Assembly: GCF_949628265.1 (NCBI RefSeq)
Contig: NC_088787.1
Location: forward strand, 1,912,501 to 1,976,500
Source: Cloeon dipterum
Lineage: Eukaryota > Arthropoda > Insecta > Ephemeroptera > Baetidae
DNA length: 64,000 bases
Direction: 5' to 3'
The position numbers and the translations under genes are program-made. How positions within the stretch are numbered: position 1 is the first letter of the stretch; each line of letters opens with the position of its first letter. The notes beneath the pieces were generated by a model. It saw nothing but the letters and a program-made list of their open reading frames with translations. It made no database searches and had not been told where the DNA came from. Shown here one piece after another: positions 1 to 11,824 of the stretch.

Positions 1-660
1 TGAACTGGTGCTTCTTTTGCTTCTCTTGCCAAATGGTTAGACGAAAACACATGTGTTTTGAAATGATGCCTCATAAAATTTGGTTATAATATCGATTTAA
101 TTGCTGAAAATTATATCGATACTTTTTTAAAATTGCATACAACGCTGGTGGATTACGGCAACGCAAACTTGAAAGAAAATGGCAACGCTGGGCATAAGGC
201 TTGCATTGTACAGTGTTTCAAAAAACATTGCCCTACCTGGCAATATTTTAAAATAATATACTCGATAAGTATCGATATTCCATAACATTTAACCATAACA
301 GAGCAGTGAGATCAGCGCCACTTCATGGATTGTTTTCGTTGCCGAAACTACTCGATTTTCGTCATGAGCAGCTGATGACAAGATTCGCTTGAAATTCAAA
401 TTTAGTTGTGACTGTCTTTTCTTCGACACCAAAATTTATATTTTCATTCCAAAATAACTAGCAATTAAACTGTAAATAAGAACAACAATTTTTTAAATTA
501 AAAACCTTTTCTCATACACGTATTTATAATGTAATGTTATTAATTTAAATTGATTCATATGGCTAGATAGTTATTGCCGGTTATTGCAAATAAAAATTAT
601 TCATATTTCATAATATCCTACCCTGCCGCAGATCATCGGAGTTATCTATAAAGAAAGCTT
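1..660. repeat. Left arm of inverted duplication: promoter flank of an off-window LRR gene
   Basis: This stretch is the reverse complement of 19490-20215 with only scattered differences. It carries the same landmarks in reverse order: the ATCGATA-rich part, the 'gcaacgcaaacttga' segment and the CAGCGCCACTTCAT box at about 313. In the other copy the block is the promoter of a plus-strand LRR gene. Here it should therefore be the promoter of a minus-strand family member lying to the left of the window. No coding exon is visible in it. Confidence 0.7.
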
Positions 661-825
661 TAATGGAAAATAAAGCAAACAGTGAACTTTTGTCTTTTGA
701 TCATATTTATTGCTACTAATTTTATCTGGTCCAGTAATCCTTATTGAATGACACATTTAATTCTAATCCCTCATTTCCATCTTCTTCTCATCGACACACT
801 TGAATGTAAATTTTCAAAATTAGTT

Positions 826-2621
826 TCATTCAAAAGATTTCAATATCTCGAAAAGATTTGTGTCCTCTTTTATGGCTTCAAACAAGCCACGGTTTTCTAA
901 AAACTTCGCAAAATATCTTGAAGGCGTTGATTCCGCAAAGCGCTTGGAACTGAAGATGCAATACTCGTAAGACAATTTTAAGTTTTCAAGCTCTGGGAGA
1001 ACCGCGGCCGCATTCTTCACTAATGCCGATATTCCCTTGTAGACTTGTTCTGATAAAGATGCTCTTATCTCCAATTGGAGAGACTTCAAGGAGCCAAGGA
1101 TCTTGTTTTGGATCATCAAATATTTCACCTGTTGCAGATCTAGGAGATTGTATTTGCAGGTGTCGATCTTCAATTTCTGCAGATTTTGAGCAGAAGCCAA
1201 AACGGTGGTAATGCACTCGTCAATACAACTGAAATGTTTTTAATTTATTTAATTAAAAACAAAACAAGTTATAATCCTACTCACCAATCTGTTTCTTTCC
1301 AAACTAATTCTTCCAAGTGGTCAAAATTGGCAGGTTGGGGGGAAATTCCTGTGACATTTACACTATACAGGCGGAGAACTTCCAACTTTGGACATAATTC
1401 AGAGACACGGTTGAGTTGAACACTTGGAAGATCAGATCCTTTAATGGAAAGGCATCGAAGGTTCGCTCCAAGTTTGAGCAAAATGTCATCAGCTGGCACT
1501 CGCATTAATTCGAGGTTCAGGGTCTCAAGTGTGATTGGCCCCTGCAGGGTCCTCTCAAACAAGTTCATCTTTTCTTCGGTACACATAAGCTGAATTTCAT
1601 AAGATTAATTCAATACAAAAAGATATTCAACAAATGATTAATTACCTCCAAGTGTCTGATGCTGGAGAAATCTGCATCCGCACAGACATATGAATTCCAA
1701 ATGTGACCTTCGAAATTGAGATATTTTCTCTGTCTTGCTTGGGGATTTTCGTCTTCAACAAAATCTTCCAAAACGATTCCGTTTCTTCTGACGTTCCGGA
1801 CAATGTCCAAATTAGGCAGAACCTTTAAAAACTGACGCTTTGTTTCCTCCTGCAAGAAACCATATTGAAACAGTGTCAAGTGTCCAAAAGAGTTTCTGAT
1901 TTTCTCGTCGGACATCCTGCATCTGTTAAAATCGACTTTCGTGCTGAGCACACGCAACTGGGGCAGTCGACTGCACAAGAGCGCAATGTCCACTTGAAGA
2001 GCAGAATGTCCAACAATCTCCAAAATTCTCAAATCCTTCAGGGAACTTAGTAAACGAATGCATGCGTCTCGGGTGGAATCGCTGCTGAAACAATCGTTCA
2101 GGTCCTTCATGTTTATTTTCAAGTGCCGAACGTTTGGAGCAGTATTTGAAACCATCTCTAGAACCTATTAGAAATGCATTTAAATAGTTTTAATCAAGGT
2201 TTTTAAGATATTTTACCTGGTAGAACTTATCCTTGGTAGTTAACTGTCTTGGATAAAAAGACATGAGGTAATCCAAATCGAGTATTTTGGTCATGGTGTT
2301 CATCAAAACACACAAAGAGCGCTTCTTGTTGTCGTAAACGTCCATGGCATTTGTTTCAACAGGGCTACTCCTCAGCAGCTGCAGCTCCTGAAGCACGACA
2401 TCCCTCAGAACTGGGGCTGAAATAGATAGCATTTGCCTTTGAATCATTTAGACTGAAAGCTTTAAATAATACTTACACAATTTATTTTGCAAGTAATTTC
2501 CTTCTTGTTTTTTAGTTAGTTCCTCCAGATTTCTCAGGATAGTTTGCATTGCAAAATTCTTCAATTTATTTAATTTCCGCAACCTGGATTTTGTTTTCTC
2601 TAAAAGATTGGCGTCTTCCAT
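826..2621 (-). CDS. LRR-family protein 1 (523 aa, five exons)
   Basis: Model: complement(826..1228, 1285..1589, 1646..2164, 2217..2416, 2477..2621), all with GT-AG introns of 52-60 bp; total 1572 nt. The first exon encodes a basic amphipathic segment starting MEDANLLEKTKSRL. Exon 2 starts SPVLRDVVLQELQ, a helical motif that recalls the short substrate-receptor boxes ahead of LRRs in F-box or BC-box proteins; this resemblance is my inference. Exons 3-5 hold irregular LRRs such as LRILEIVGHSALQVDIALL, LEVLRLYSVNV and LQKLKIDTCKYN. There is no signal peptide or membrane helix, so it is probably cytosolic. Exon sizes and phases match the other array members. Closest relative in the window is the gene at 17499-19305, roughly 87% identical by eye in the last exon. 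The role is unknown; a ubiquitin-ligase adaptor or a recognition protein are the obvious alternatives. Confidence 0.85.
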
Positions 2622-2928
2622 TCTGTGCTCGATCTGCGTGGGGAGTGATTAAATTTAATTGGTTTTATAGGTTGTATGATTGGTACGTAAATAAGATGCA
2701 AATATAGGCTTCACATGATACTATAAAAGGACGCATTTTCATGTTTAAATTTAATGTCGGGCTTTGCCACGAAATAAAAATGAGTGCACAAGAGAATGCG
2801 CTCGAAACGAAATCAATTTTAAGAAAGGATTGTCAAAGCTTGCGGGCAGATAGTAGTTGTTTCGAGACATTTCCAACATTAGTGACCCTGTATAATTCCA
2901 AAATTACGCTGAAGTCAGCTTAACTCAC

Positions 2929-3260
2929 CTTGATTTCGAGTGTTTTTGCAGAGATAAACACATGTGTTAGATTACACTCGGCATTCAGATGCGTGTTTGT
3001 TTTAGAGAGTAAACAAACACAGTGTTATTTCTTTGTAAAGGGGATAGTCAGTCGTCGCCATGTTTCTTTCTGGTTTAAACTTTCCCACTCTAAGCCACCC
3101 GTGTAAATCATACAGACTATATATGACGTCACTTGATTTATAATTTAAAACATGGCGTCGAGGCCTCCACTCTTTTGGCCTTTCATTGCACTGAGATCAG
3201 CGCCACTCCGTGGATTGTTTTCGTTGCCAAAACTACTCGATTTTCGTCATGAGCAGCTGA
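2929..3260 (-). promoter_or_regulatory. Leader exon and promoter module of LRR gene 1
   Basis: Read on the minus strand, a leader-exon remnant ends at 2929 in AAATCAAG followed by the donor GTGAGT. The same leader sequence precedes several other family members. Upstream lie a TGACGTCA site (3124-3131) and the box CAGCGCCACTCCG (about 3198). The element order is the same as in other family promoters. Function is inferred only from conservation between paralogues. Confidence 0.55.
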
Positions 3261-3854
3261 TGACAATAAGATTCGCGGGAAATTCAAATAAATAAAGAAA
3301 GTACATTGATAACTGTTTATTTATATTCTTGGATTGATTCGTTCCTGCTTTTTTGCTTGTACTTTCACTGTTTGTTCCTCTCCTTGTTTTGCTTTAGCTG
3401 ATTCTTTGGCAGTGGCGTCAGATACGGTAGCAGACAAACTCCCAAATCACCAGATTCGAGCGGCCTGAAGAACTAATACGAAATGTCAATTTCGTCCGGC
3501 GTTTAGATTTGAAAATTTTACTCAGAATGACCTGAATTATAGTAAGTAAAAATTATAAGTAAGAAGATTGTTTTTACCTTTGCACAAATAAATTCTTCTG
3601 CTGCGGATAACCGCGATTGTTTTTAAACATGATTGGTTTGCGCTCTAGCTGCTACTTTAAAGACTTAACATCAAGTATTGCTTAGACTGACTTTATTCAA
3701 AAGGCTATTATTAATTGCAATTTAGTTTACCCTATAGACAAAACGTGCAGACATATTTATTTTTTAATTAAATTCAACAATATATACAACTGATATGCCA
3801 AACACTTTTATGTGAATAATACTATGAGAATTGCTTTTGTTTTGGGAATATTTT

Positions 3855-5616
3855 TTATTCAAAAGATTTCAAAATCTCAATGAGATTTGTATCATTGACT
3901 ACGGCTTTATACAAGGAAATGTTCCAACTTAAACTGCAAAAATATCTCGAGGGCGTGGATTCTGCAAAACTCTTGGAACTGAAGATGCTACCATCGTAAG
4001 AAAATTTCAATGTTCTAAAATCTGGTAGAACTGCGGCTGCATTCTTCACAATTGTAGCAATTTCCTTGTAGGCGCGTTCAGATGAAGATACTCTTATTTC
4101 CCATTGGAGAGATCTCAAGGAGAGAAGGATCTTGTTTTCGATCATCAAATTCTTCACTTGCTCAAGATCCTTGTGGCTGTATACCCAGCCGTCGATTACT
4201 AGCTTCTGCAGATTTGGAGCAGAAGACAAAACTTTGTTAAAGCACTCATCACTCGAGCTGAAAATGTTATCAAATAAAAGTAATTATTGTATACAAACTT
4301 TAGAAAAATCTACTAACCAATTGTGTTTAAAAACTAATTCAACCAGATGGTCAAATTTGGCAGGTTGCTTCGAATTTACTGTTACATTTATTGCACTCAG
4401 GTGGAGTACTTCCAGCTTGGGACATAATTCAGAGAGACTGTTGAGCTGAACACTTGGAAAAATAGATCCTGTAATGGAAAGCCATCGCAGGTTCACTCCA
4501 AATTTGAGCAAAATGTCATCAACTGACACTAGGAGAGTCTTTATGTAGAGGTCCAGACTCTCAAGTGTGGTTGATCTTTCCAGGTTCTCCCCAAAATTAC
4601 TCCACGTTGGCTCCTTACATGTAATCTGGAATTGTGAGGATTAATGAAAAACAACCAAAACATAAAAAATATAATAATAACCTCCAAGTGCCTGATGCTG
4701 GAGGAAAATGGACAGACATTTGAATCTTGGATGTAATCTCCGAAGTCGAGACATTTTCTCTCTCTCATTTGGAATATCTCGTCTTCAATAAAATCTTCCA
4801 ACTTAAGGCCGATACTTTTGACGTCTTTCAAGATTTCCAGATTAGGCAGCACTTTCCAAATCTGGTACTTTGTTTCCCAGGTAATATAAAGATCTTGAAG
4901 AAGTGTAAGGTGTCCAAATGATTTTCTGATATCCTCCTCGGACATCTTCCTGGCGTCGAAAACGATATAATTCGAGCTAAGTACACGCAAATTGGGGAGT
5001 TCCTTGCTCAACAATGCAATTTCAACTTCTCGGGAAGAGTGACCGACGATCTCTAAGATTCTCAATTCCTTCAGGATGAGACTTAGATCACGTACATACG
5101 CGTTTTGGTTTAAATCGATTCTGAAACAATCTGCGAGGTCACTTTTATCCATTTTCAAATGCCGCACATTTGGAGCAGCAGATGAGACCTTCAATAGAAC
5201 CTATAAAATATTATTTTGATTAATTGGATAGATGTTTTATTTGATATTTAACCTCGTTAAAATCATAAAAGGAATCTAAAAAGAGTTTTTCTGTCCCTGT
5301 GTTCATCAAAGCCAACACCGACCGTTTCAAGCTGATGACCTCCTCGGTGGTATAGGTATTTCTAGGACGCATTGTCTCCTGCAGCTCCTGCAGCACGATT
5401 TCCCTCATCACTGGTGCTGAAGTGGAAAATATTTTCCTTAAAATTATTTGTTCCGATTTTGACGGACATACACAATTTTGTCTTAAGTTCGTTGCCTCCA
5501 TCTTGTTTGGTGTACGCATCCAAGTTACTTAGGACAGCTTTCATTGCCCAATCCTTCAACGTCTTTGATCGCGTCAACCGGATTTTCGTATTCCGTACAA
5601 GAGTAGCGTCATCCAT
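3855..5616 (-). CDS. LRR-family protein 2 (512 aa, five exons)
   Basis: Model: complement(3855..4257, 4318..4625, 4682..5200, 5253..5416, 5472..5616); total 1539 nt, in frame throughout. Exons 1, 3 and 5 (145, 519 and 403 nt) have exactly the lengths found in LRR gene 1. Exon 2 is 36 nt shorter, removing 12 residues after the SPVMREIVLQELQ helix. The start MDDATLVRNTKIRLTRSK lies in the same position as in the paralogues. LRR cores are clear, for example LRILEIVGHSSREVEIALL, LEVLHLSAINV and LQKLVIDGWVYS. No targeting signal is visible. The first exon and upstream region are duplicated in inverted orientation at 16260-17190, where the exon is now an orphan. The biochemical role is not known to me. 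Confidence 0.85.
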
Positions 5617-5943
5617 CTTGACTCTGACCTGTGAACGTTTGTTTTGTACTATTTTTCAGCAACAAAAATATTAATCAAATTTTCACTATTCTCAAACGTT
5701 TTAAGATGCGAAATATGACTGCTATATGGACACTTTATCATAGGCTGAAATTAGTTCGTACGATTAAAATAAAGTTAGGACAAAATCGCGTGCTATGGAA
5801 ATTCAGACAAGAAACAGTACATGTACGCGTGTGGCATAAGATCAAACCGCCACAGATTTAAAGAATTCCTACTATATCTTGGCGTTAAAACCAAACGGAA
5901 TACTATATAAATCATAATGTACGTCCGATGCAGCTTAACTAAC

Positions 5944-6380
5944 CTTAATTTCGAGGATTTTGCTGAGAGATACACTGGTCTTTTCTTTGCTTCACTCGGC
6001 TTCAATATAGTTAGAAGTAAACACGTGTTTTGAAATAATTCCTCTTAAAATACGATATTGAATATCGATTAAAATACTGACAATTCAATATAATTTTTTC
6101 ACACATTGGGGTGGATTACTGCAACGCAAACTTAAAAGAAAGTGGCTGGGCATAAGGCTTGCATTGTACAGTGTTTAAGAAAACAGTGCCATAACCCGCT
6201 GCATTAATTGGCAATATTTTTGAAATGATATACTCGATAAGTATCGATATTCCAAAACATTTAACCATAACAGAGCAGTGAGAACAGCGCCACTTCATGA
6301 ACAGTGTTAGAATAAGAAAATACGAGCAAGAACCTTTCAAAGCAGTGAGATCAGCGCCACTTCATGGAGGGTGTTCACTG
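5944..6380 (-). promoter_or_regulatory. Leader exon and promoter module of LRR gene 2
   Basis: On the minus strand a leader exon ends at 5944 (TCGAAATTAAG, then GTTAGT). Further upstream are two copies of the CAGCGCCACTTCAT box (about 6282 and 6348) and the 'gcaacgcaaactta' block. The region is nearly the mirror image of 16260-16740. Between 6380 and 6990 I see no gene, only AT-rich DNA and a short GC-richer patch (6670-6900) without recognisable coding or RNA structure. Confidence 0.5.
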
Positions 6381-6989
6381 CAGAAATTACTAAACCCTGA
6401 GCGAGGGCGGAAATTGGACCACAGATGGCGTAAATCTTAAAGTAAGAATCGCGGGAGCATATTTACTTGGCCACACATAGTTGATTTAACTTAACGTTTT
6501 CTTTCTCATTTTTTGTAATTAGGCCCATAGATCACTCACAAAACAAATGTTATTTTTGGATTTAAATAATCCCTTATTTATTTATTCGTAAATTTATCGA
6601 AACTCACGAAGGTAATTTTTAAAGCAATTTTTGTTCAGATAAGCATGCAATTTTCGTGTACTTTTTTCCTGTTCGGGATGGGAACCGGGTAGGCCGTGCA
6701 CTCTGTACTTGCACGAATCGGAAGCATTATGCTGGAAAGGTGCAATAACCAACAAGTAGAAAGTTTTCCTAGAGCTATGCTTCCAGCGGCCAGGCGGCCA
6801 CCCGGTCCATCTACAGGCTGCACGCCTAGTTGCTTAACTGGTGACCTAACGAGAATTAGTGTGTCCAACATACAACACCAGGTCCTAGCTTTAGCTACAA
6901 AGTTAAAACAAAATAAATATGTATATAATTTTCCAATTTTTAAATTCTTGCTGCCGCACTTGCTATAAGGATCAGTAGTTTCCTCAGTG

Positions 6990-7060
6990 AACACCATCAA
7001 TGAAGCCGGCGCTGATGTCATTATTCTTAAAGGATAGGCTTAGTTGCCATGTTTTTTCTA
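6990..7060 (+). promoter_or_regulatory. Degenerate promoter box upstream of LRR gene 3
   Basis: The sequence around 6995-7015 (aatgaagccggcgctgatgt) matches the plus-orientation promoter box seen before other family genes (catgaagtggcgctgatct). It lies about 260 bp upstream of the start codon of LRR gene 3. I could not find a clear leader exon or a TGACGTCA site here. Confidence 0.35.
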
Positions 7061-7273
7061 AACCATAATTATAAAGTTACCCCACATATTGTTTACTGGC
7101 AAGTAAAGGCGGGGCAAAATTATTTCATGGCGACCAGAGCCCCTCCTTTACCCTAGAGAGAAAGAAGTGTCAAGAGTTCAATTCCTTACTCCAAACCCAT
7201 CTGGAAATCGAAAGGAGCAACTCAACACGTGTATTTTACTCTGCAAAAATAAATCGCTACCCTTGGACACAGG

Positions 7274-8296
7274 ATGGAGGGAGCAACTCTTCTAGAGAAA
7301 ACCAAATGGTGGTTGAACAGATCAAAGAAGTTGAAGGAATGGGCGATGAAAGCTGTCCAGAATGATCTGCATGCATGCATGCAAATACAAGGAGCAAGTT
7401 TCATCCAATCAAAATTGTGTATGTATCAGGCATTGCGTCGAATTCCATATAGAGGCATTTTTTTCTTTTTAGCCCCACAGCTGAGGGATGAAGTGCTTCA
7501 GGAGCTGCAGAGGAGCAAACGTCCCGTAGAGATCAAAACTGAAGCGGAGTTCATCAGCATGAAGCAATCTGTGTTGCTATTCATGAGTGTCATGACCAAA
7601 AATCTTGATTTGGATTTCCTCATGTCATTTTGCCCGAAAAATTCAAAAAACGTGAAAATATTCATCGAGGTAAAATCACAAAGAAACCATGATATTTCTT
7701 TCATTAAACAAAAGAGATAATATATATATCTTTAGGTTCTGGAGACGGTGTCGATTGATGCCCCAAACGTACGGCATTTAAAAATAAACTCCTTTCACAT
7801 AAGAATCTGCTTGGAAAGCACAGAATTCCGAAATGCGTGCTTAGGATTTTTAAGCTCCCTGAAGAAACTTAGAATCCTAGAGTTTGTCGATGACTATGAC
7901 AATCAGATTGACTTGGCGCTATTATGCAGAGAACTCCCCAATTTGCTAGTTCTTAGTGCACCTTTTACTCCTTTAGAGGACGCCAATATGTCTGACGAGG
8001 TTATCAGAGAGTCATTTGGGCATCTAAGATTGCTTTGCATGCCTATTTTGTCGTGCGAGGGACTGAACAAGATTTGGAAGGTGCTGCCCAATCTGGATAT
8101 CATCCAAAACATCTTACCAAACGGTCTCACTTTGGAAGATTTCCTTGAAGACGAAAATTTGCCAAGACAGCGTAAGTATCTCAATTATGAGGCACATATT
8201 TCCGGAGATTTCTCCAGCATAAGGTACTTGGAGATATTCTTCCATTTTTCTCATGTGTATATTTCTATATTTATTTCATCTTATTCGAAATATTAA
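7274..8296 (+). CDS. LRR-family protein 3, truncated (300 aa)
   Basis: Model: join(7274..7418, 7473..7669, 7736..8296). Exons 1 and 2 are normal (145 nt; SPQLRDEVLQELQ motif) and exon 3 is an intact LRR exon. At the point where every paralogue has the donor after HLEG/HLE codons (GAG|GTAATT), this copy has GAGATATTC. The donor is gone and translation runs on for about 18 hydrophobic residues (IFFHFSHVYISIF...) to a stop at 8294-8296. The second half of the LRR domain is therefore lost. The neighbouring 8297-8497 holds the collapsed rest of the gene. It could be a decaying pseudogene or a shorter functional product with a membrane-seeking tail; codon structure up to the break is intact, so decay is recent. 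Confidence 0.6.
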
Positions 8297-8497
8297 TTGT
8301 ACTGTCATTTGGGAAAATGGAGTGAATTTGCGAAGAATCTGAAACTGCCGAATACCCTTGATGGAAAATGCGTCCGCAAATCTCACAGAATTAAGAAAAA
8401 TGAAGTTCTCTTTCGTCCGAATCGGCTCCAGTACCGAAAATCGGTTACCGTAACTTATGACACAAATTTCGTCGAGTTTCTTAATTTGTATAAATAA
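8297..8497 (+). pseudogene. Collapsed exon 4/exon 5 remnant of LRR gene 3
   Basis: The frame reads YCHLGKWSEFAKNLK, which aligns with the start of exon 4 in paralogues (MCTERSWNKFEK). It ends in DTNFVEFLNLYK before a stop, aligning with the last residues of exon 5 (DTNLFEILKSFE, RNLAEILKLYK). Everything between, about 200 codons plus an intron, is missing. The exon 4 acceptor AG is also absent. The piece is therefore an internally deleted relic and not a separate gene. Confidence 0.6.
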
Positions 8498-8962
8498 GTA
8501 GACACTTTAACTCGAGAGTAATAACGTTTTGATTTGTAATTGAACCTATATGAGGAGTTCCATATAGAAAATGAAATAAACGTGAAGGTTAATTGCCAAA
8601 CCGAAAAAAGAGCCTATTAAACTAGGCTATCAGCTAACAAAAATCTCATTGACAATATGTTATTTTTAAAACATATATTATTTTTTCAACAAAGGATTTA
8701 TTTACGAAAGAACCAGAGTATTTCAAATATTTTCTTTCGAACTGTTCAGTTTGGGAAATGAGTGGTGAGATTTGATTATAAGTTGTGTACTGATGGATTT
8801 TGAATATCCGGTTACATTTAGCTGTTCATTTTAATTGAATTAACCTGCAGGAAATGAACAATTTCCATTTTTTTTTTGTAAAACTCGAGTTTTACTTATA
8901 TATTACATAAGTATGAAAATAAACTGAAGAATTAAAAATATCTATGATTGAAGGCATTGTAT

Positions 8963-10717
8963 TTATTCGTAAGAATTTAAAATCTCCACGAGATATGCAT
9001 CATTGACAATGGCTTCAGAAAAGCCATGGTTTGAAACCAAACCAGATGGGATGTTGAGGAAATTAATGAAGTTCTGCATGAAGCATAGCTTCAAATCCAT
9101 TAAATCTGGGATAGTTGCAGACGCAATCTTCAAAATTGCCGCAATTTCCTTAAAAAAAGGTCCTGATGTGAATTCACCAATCTCCCAGTGTAAAGACTGC
9201 AACGACCCAAAGATCTTATTTTCGGCGATCAAATTTTTCATCTGTTTCAGATCATCAAGTTCGTTATGTTGGCCATCTATCTGTAGTTTCTGCAGACTTG
9301 GAGCAGAAGATAGAACGGCGGTAAGGCTCCCTTCAACTATACTATAATATTTATTTTATTTATCAATACAATGACAGAGAAATCCAAGCGGAATTTACTC
9401 ACCAAACTAATTCTTTGAGGTTGAGGAAGCTTGCCGCTTCGGTGTGGTTTTTAGAGACAGATACTGATCTCAGATGGAGTATTTCCAACTTAGGACAGCG
9501 CTCTGAAACTCGGTTCAGATCGATTTCACTTGCTCCGTAACTATCTAAGCAGAGCCTTCGAAGGCTTGCTCCGTATAGACGCAACTCATTATCAAATGGC
9601 CCTTGAAGGAAAAAAAGGCGCAGGATCAGACTCTCAAGTGTAGTCGGCACCTGCAGTGTCTGGTAATTTCTGCAAACCCCGTAGTTATATTGTACCTGAA
9701 AATCACAAAAAAATTATTGAATAAAAACAGAGAAAAGATTTCAGAATACCTCTAAGTGTCGAACGCTTGAGAAATCTCGAAAATCAGGGCAAACCAAAAA
9801 TAATGTTTCCTCGTGATTGAAGAATTTTCGCCGTCTTGGAAGTGTGTCATCCTCGAGGAATTCTTCCAGAGTGAGGCCGCGTCTTCGGACGTCAGTAACT
9901 ATGTCCAACTGCGGGAGCACCTCCCAAATGCGCCTTGTTGAATTGGTCATGTCACACTCCAGCAGCCTGAGGTGTTCAAATGAAGATCTAATTTCGGCTT
10001 CAGAAATGTATATTCGATATAAATTGATAAATTTTGCGCTAAATATGCGCAAATTGGGTAGTCCCTGACACAAGAGCGCGAAATCCACATGATAGCGAGT
10101 GTTTGCGACAACCTCTAAAAATATCAATTTCTTCAGAGACCTTAAATGGCCAATAAATTCAGTTCGGGATGACTCGCATGCGTAACAATGGATTAATTCA
10201 TGAGAGCTTATTTTCAAATATTCAATGTTTGGAGCAGCGATCGAGGCCTTTTTAAGAACCTGTAGAAAATCCATTTGAATTATCGGCAACCATGTTATAA
10301 ATGCTGTTCTACCTCTTTGAAGTCGTGTGCAGACGAATATTTATTTTTCGGGTAAAATGACATGACGACATCCATTTCGAGTTTTTTCGTGCTGGTAGTC
10401 ATCAAAACCGACACTAACCGCCTCATGCTGATAAACTCCTCCATGGATGTGGTTTTTCCAGGACGCCTTGTCCTCAGCAGCTCTTGCAGCACCATGTCTT
10501 TCGCCTCTGGAGCTTGAATGAAAAGAAATAATTGCATTTAAATTAAATTTTCTGAATTTGATTGAATTCCTATATAGTTCATACACAATTTGGATTGGAT
10601 GTTATCTTGCGTGTATGCGTCTAAGTTGTTCAGGATAGTTTTCATCGTCCAATCCTTCAACTTCTTTAATCCATTCAATCGCCACTTGGTTTTCTCTAAA
10701 AGAGTAACGTCCTCCAT
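8963..10717 (-). CDS. LRR-family protein 4 (504 aa, five exons)
   Basis: Model: complement(8963..9341, 9403..9695, 9750..10259, 10313..10512, 10585..10717); total 1515 nt. Exon 1 starts MEDVTLLEKTKWRLNGLKK and is 12 nt shorter than usual. Exon 2 starts SPEAKDMVLQELLRTRRPG, the best-conserved stretch of the family. LRRs include IFLEVVANTRYHVDFALL, LRRLCLDSYGASEIDL and LEILHLRSVSV. There is no signal or membrane helix. It is closest in the window to LRR gene 5: both share the TRRPG motif and the last-exon signature LKIASATIPDL, marking a separate subfamily from genes 1, 2 and 6. Function unknown. Confidence 0.85.
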
Positions 10718-11156
10718 CTTGCGTTCGACCTGGCAAATTGGATCAAATTGTAATGAAATGTATGTATATCAAGAAGTGTCCATGTTTGAATGTAATGAAG
10801 AGGTGAAATTATGTGATGCAGGACTACTATTGAAAAATAAAAATGTCGTTGCGTACAGTCATAATATATACTACCCGAAAGAAACTCTCAAATCAAGCAT
10901 GCACATAACACAAGTCAGTATCTGATTTAAAAGAAAATATTGACGTTTTGTTGATCAGTGAAGTTGAAAAAAAATTTCTGCCGTGGCCCTTACAAATTAT
11001 AAATTATGTTTAAATGTAATTCTATGATTTGCCTCAAGAAATGCGTGTCCTCCGTAATATCCTAAAAAATCCACGAATTTGAAGAATTGCTGCCGATGCT
11101 TCATGCAGTAGCAAGATAAAGCAATTCTCAACTTAGTTAATGTCCTTTTATAGTAC

Positions 11157-11480
11157 CTGTATATCAGTTTTAATCTCAATGATTGCGAGTATTTTCTGAC
11201 AAAAAAACACTTGTTGTGGCTTACCTTTCGACTTCTAGATGGTTCTTGCCTTCATAGAAGAAACAAATCGTAGACAAATGGCACTGCCCTCTCTATCGGG
11301 AATAAACGGGATAGGCTCTCACCGTCATTTCTTTCAGGTCATTTAGCCCCGCCCTCAACGACCAGTGCGTAACGTCACTCGTTTTTAAATTAAAAACATG
11401 ACAGCTAAGCTAGGCCTTATACTCTTGTAAACCACTAAAAGCTGTGAAATCAGCGCCACTTCATAGATTTTGATCACTGC
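11157..11480 (-). promoter_or_regulatory. Promoter module of LRR gene 4
   Basis: On the minus strand the box CAGCGCCACTTCAT (about 11449) and a CRE-like TAACGTCA (about 11370) precede a leader-exon-like sequence near 11175-11215. The usual GTGAG donor there is degenerate; a candidate donor (ACAG|GTACTA) lies at 11156. This promoter is therefore recognisable but diverged. No gene is seen between 10718 and 11150. Confidence 0.45.
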
Positions 11481-11824
11481 TGAAACTTCATAACCGCATT
11501 AATTCAGGAAGCCACCAGCAAATGGCGAGACTTTTTAATTTGAAGGGCGGGAAATAAAACATTTGCGGATACATAAAGTTGATTTTAATCTTAGAAAAGA
11601 GGAAAAATGCAATGAAATTATCACACAAATTACACAATTCTTTGGAAAAATATTATAATTAACTTCAATAAACACAATACTGATTATAGAGAAAACGACA
11701 TTCTAATTTAAAAGGTTCTGGCTTTCCATAAATTATCTTCCTGAATATAGTAACATTTATTGTTACTTCAAGGATTCCTAATAATTAAAAAATACACGAT
11801 GATAAGTTCTTTACTGTGTACAGT

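Noticed and set aside
6635..7021. Long open frames on both strands with GC-rich sequence resembling structural RNA (gttcgggatgggaacc)
   Set aside because: No protein motif, no splice context and no convincing RNA fold; nothing supports a gene.
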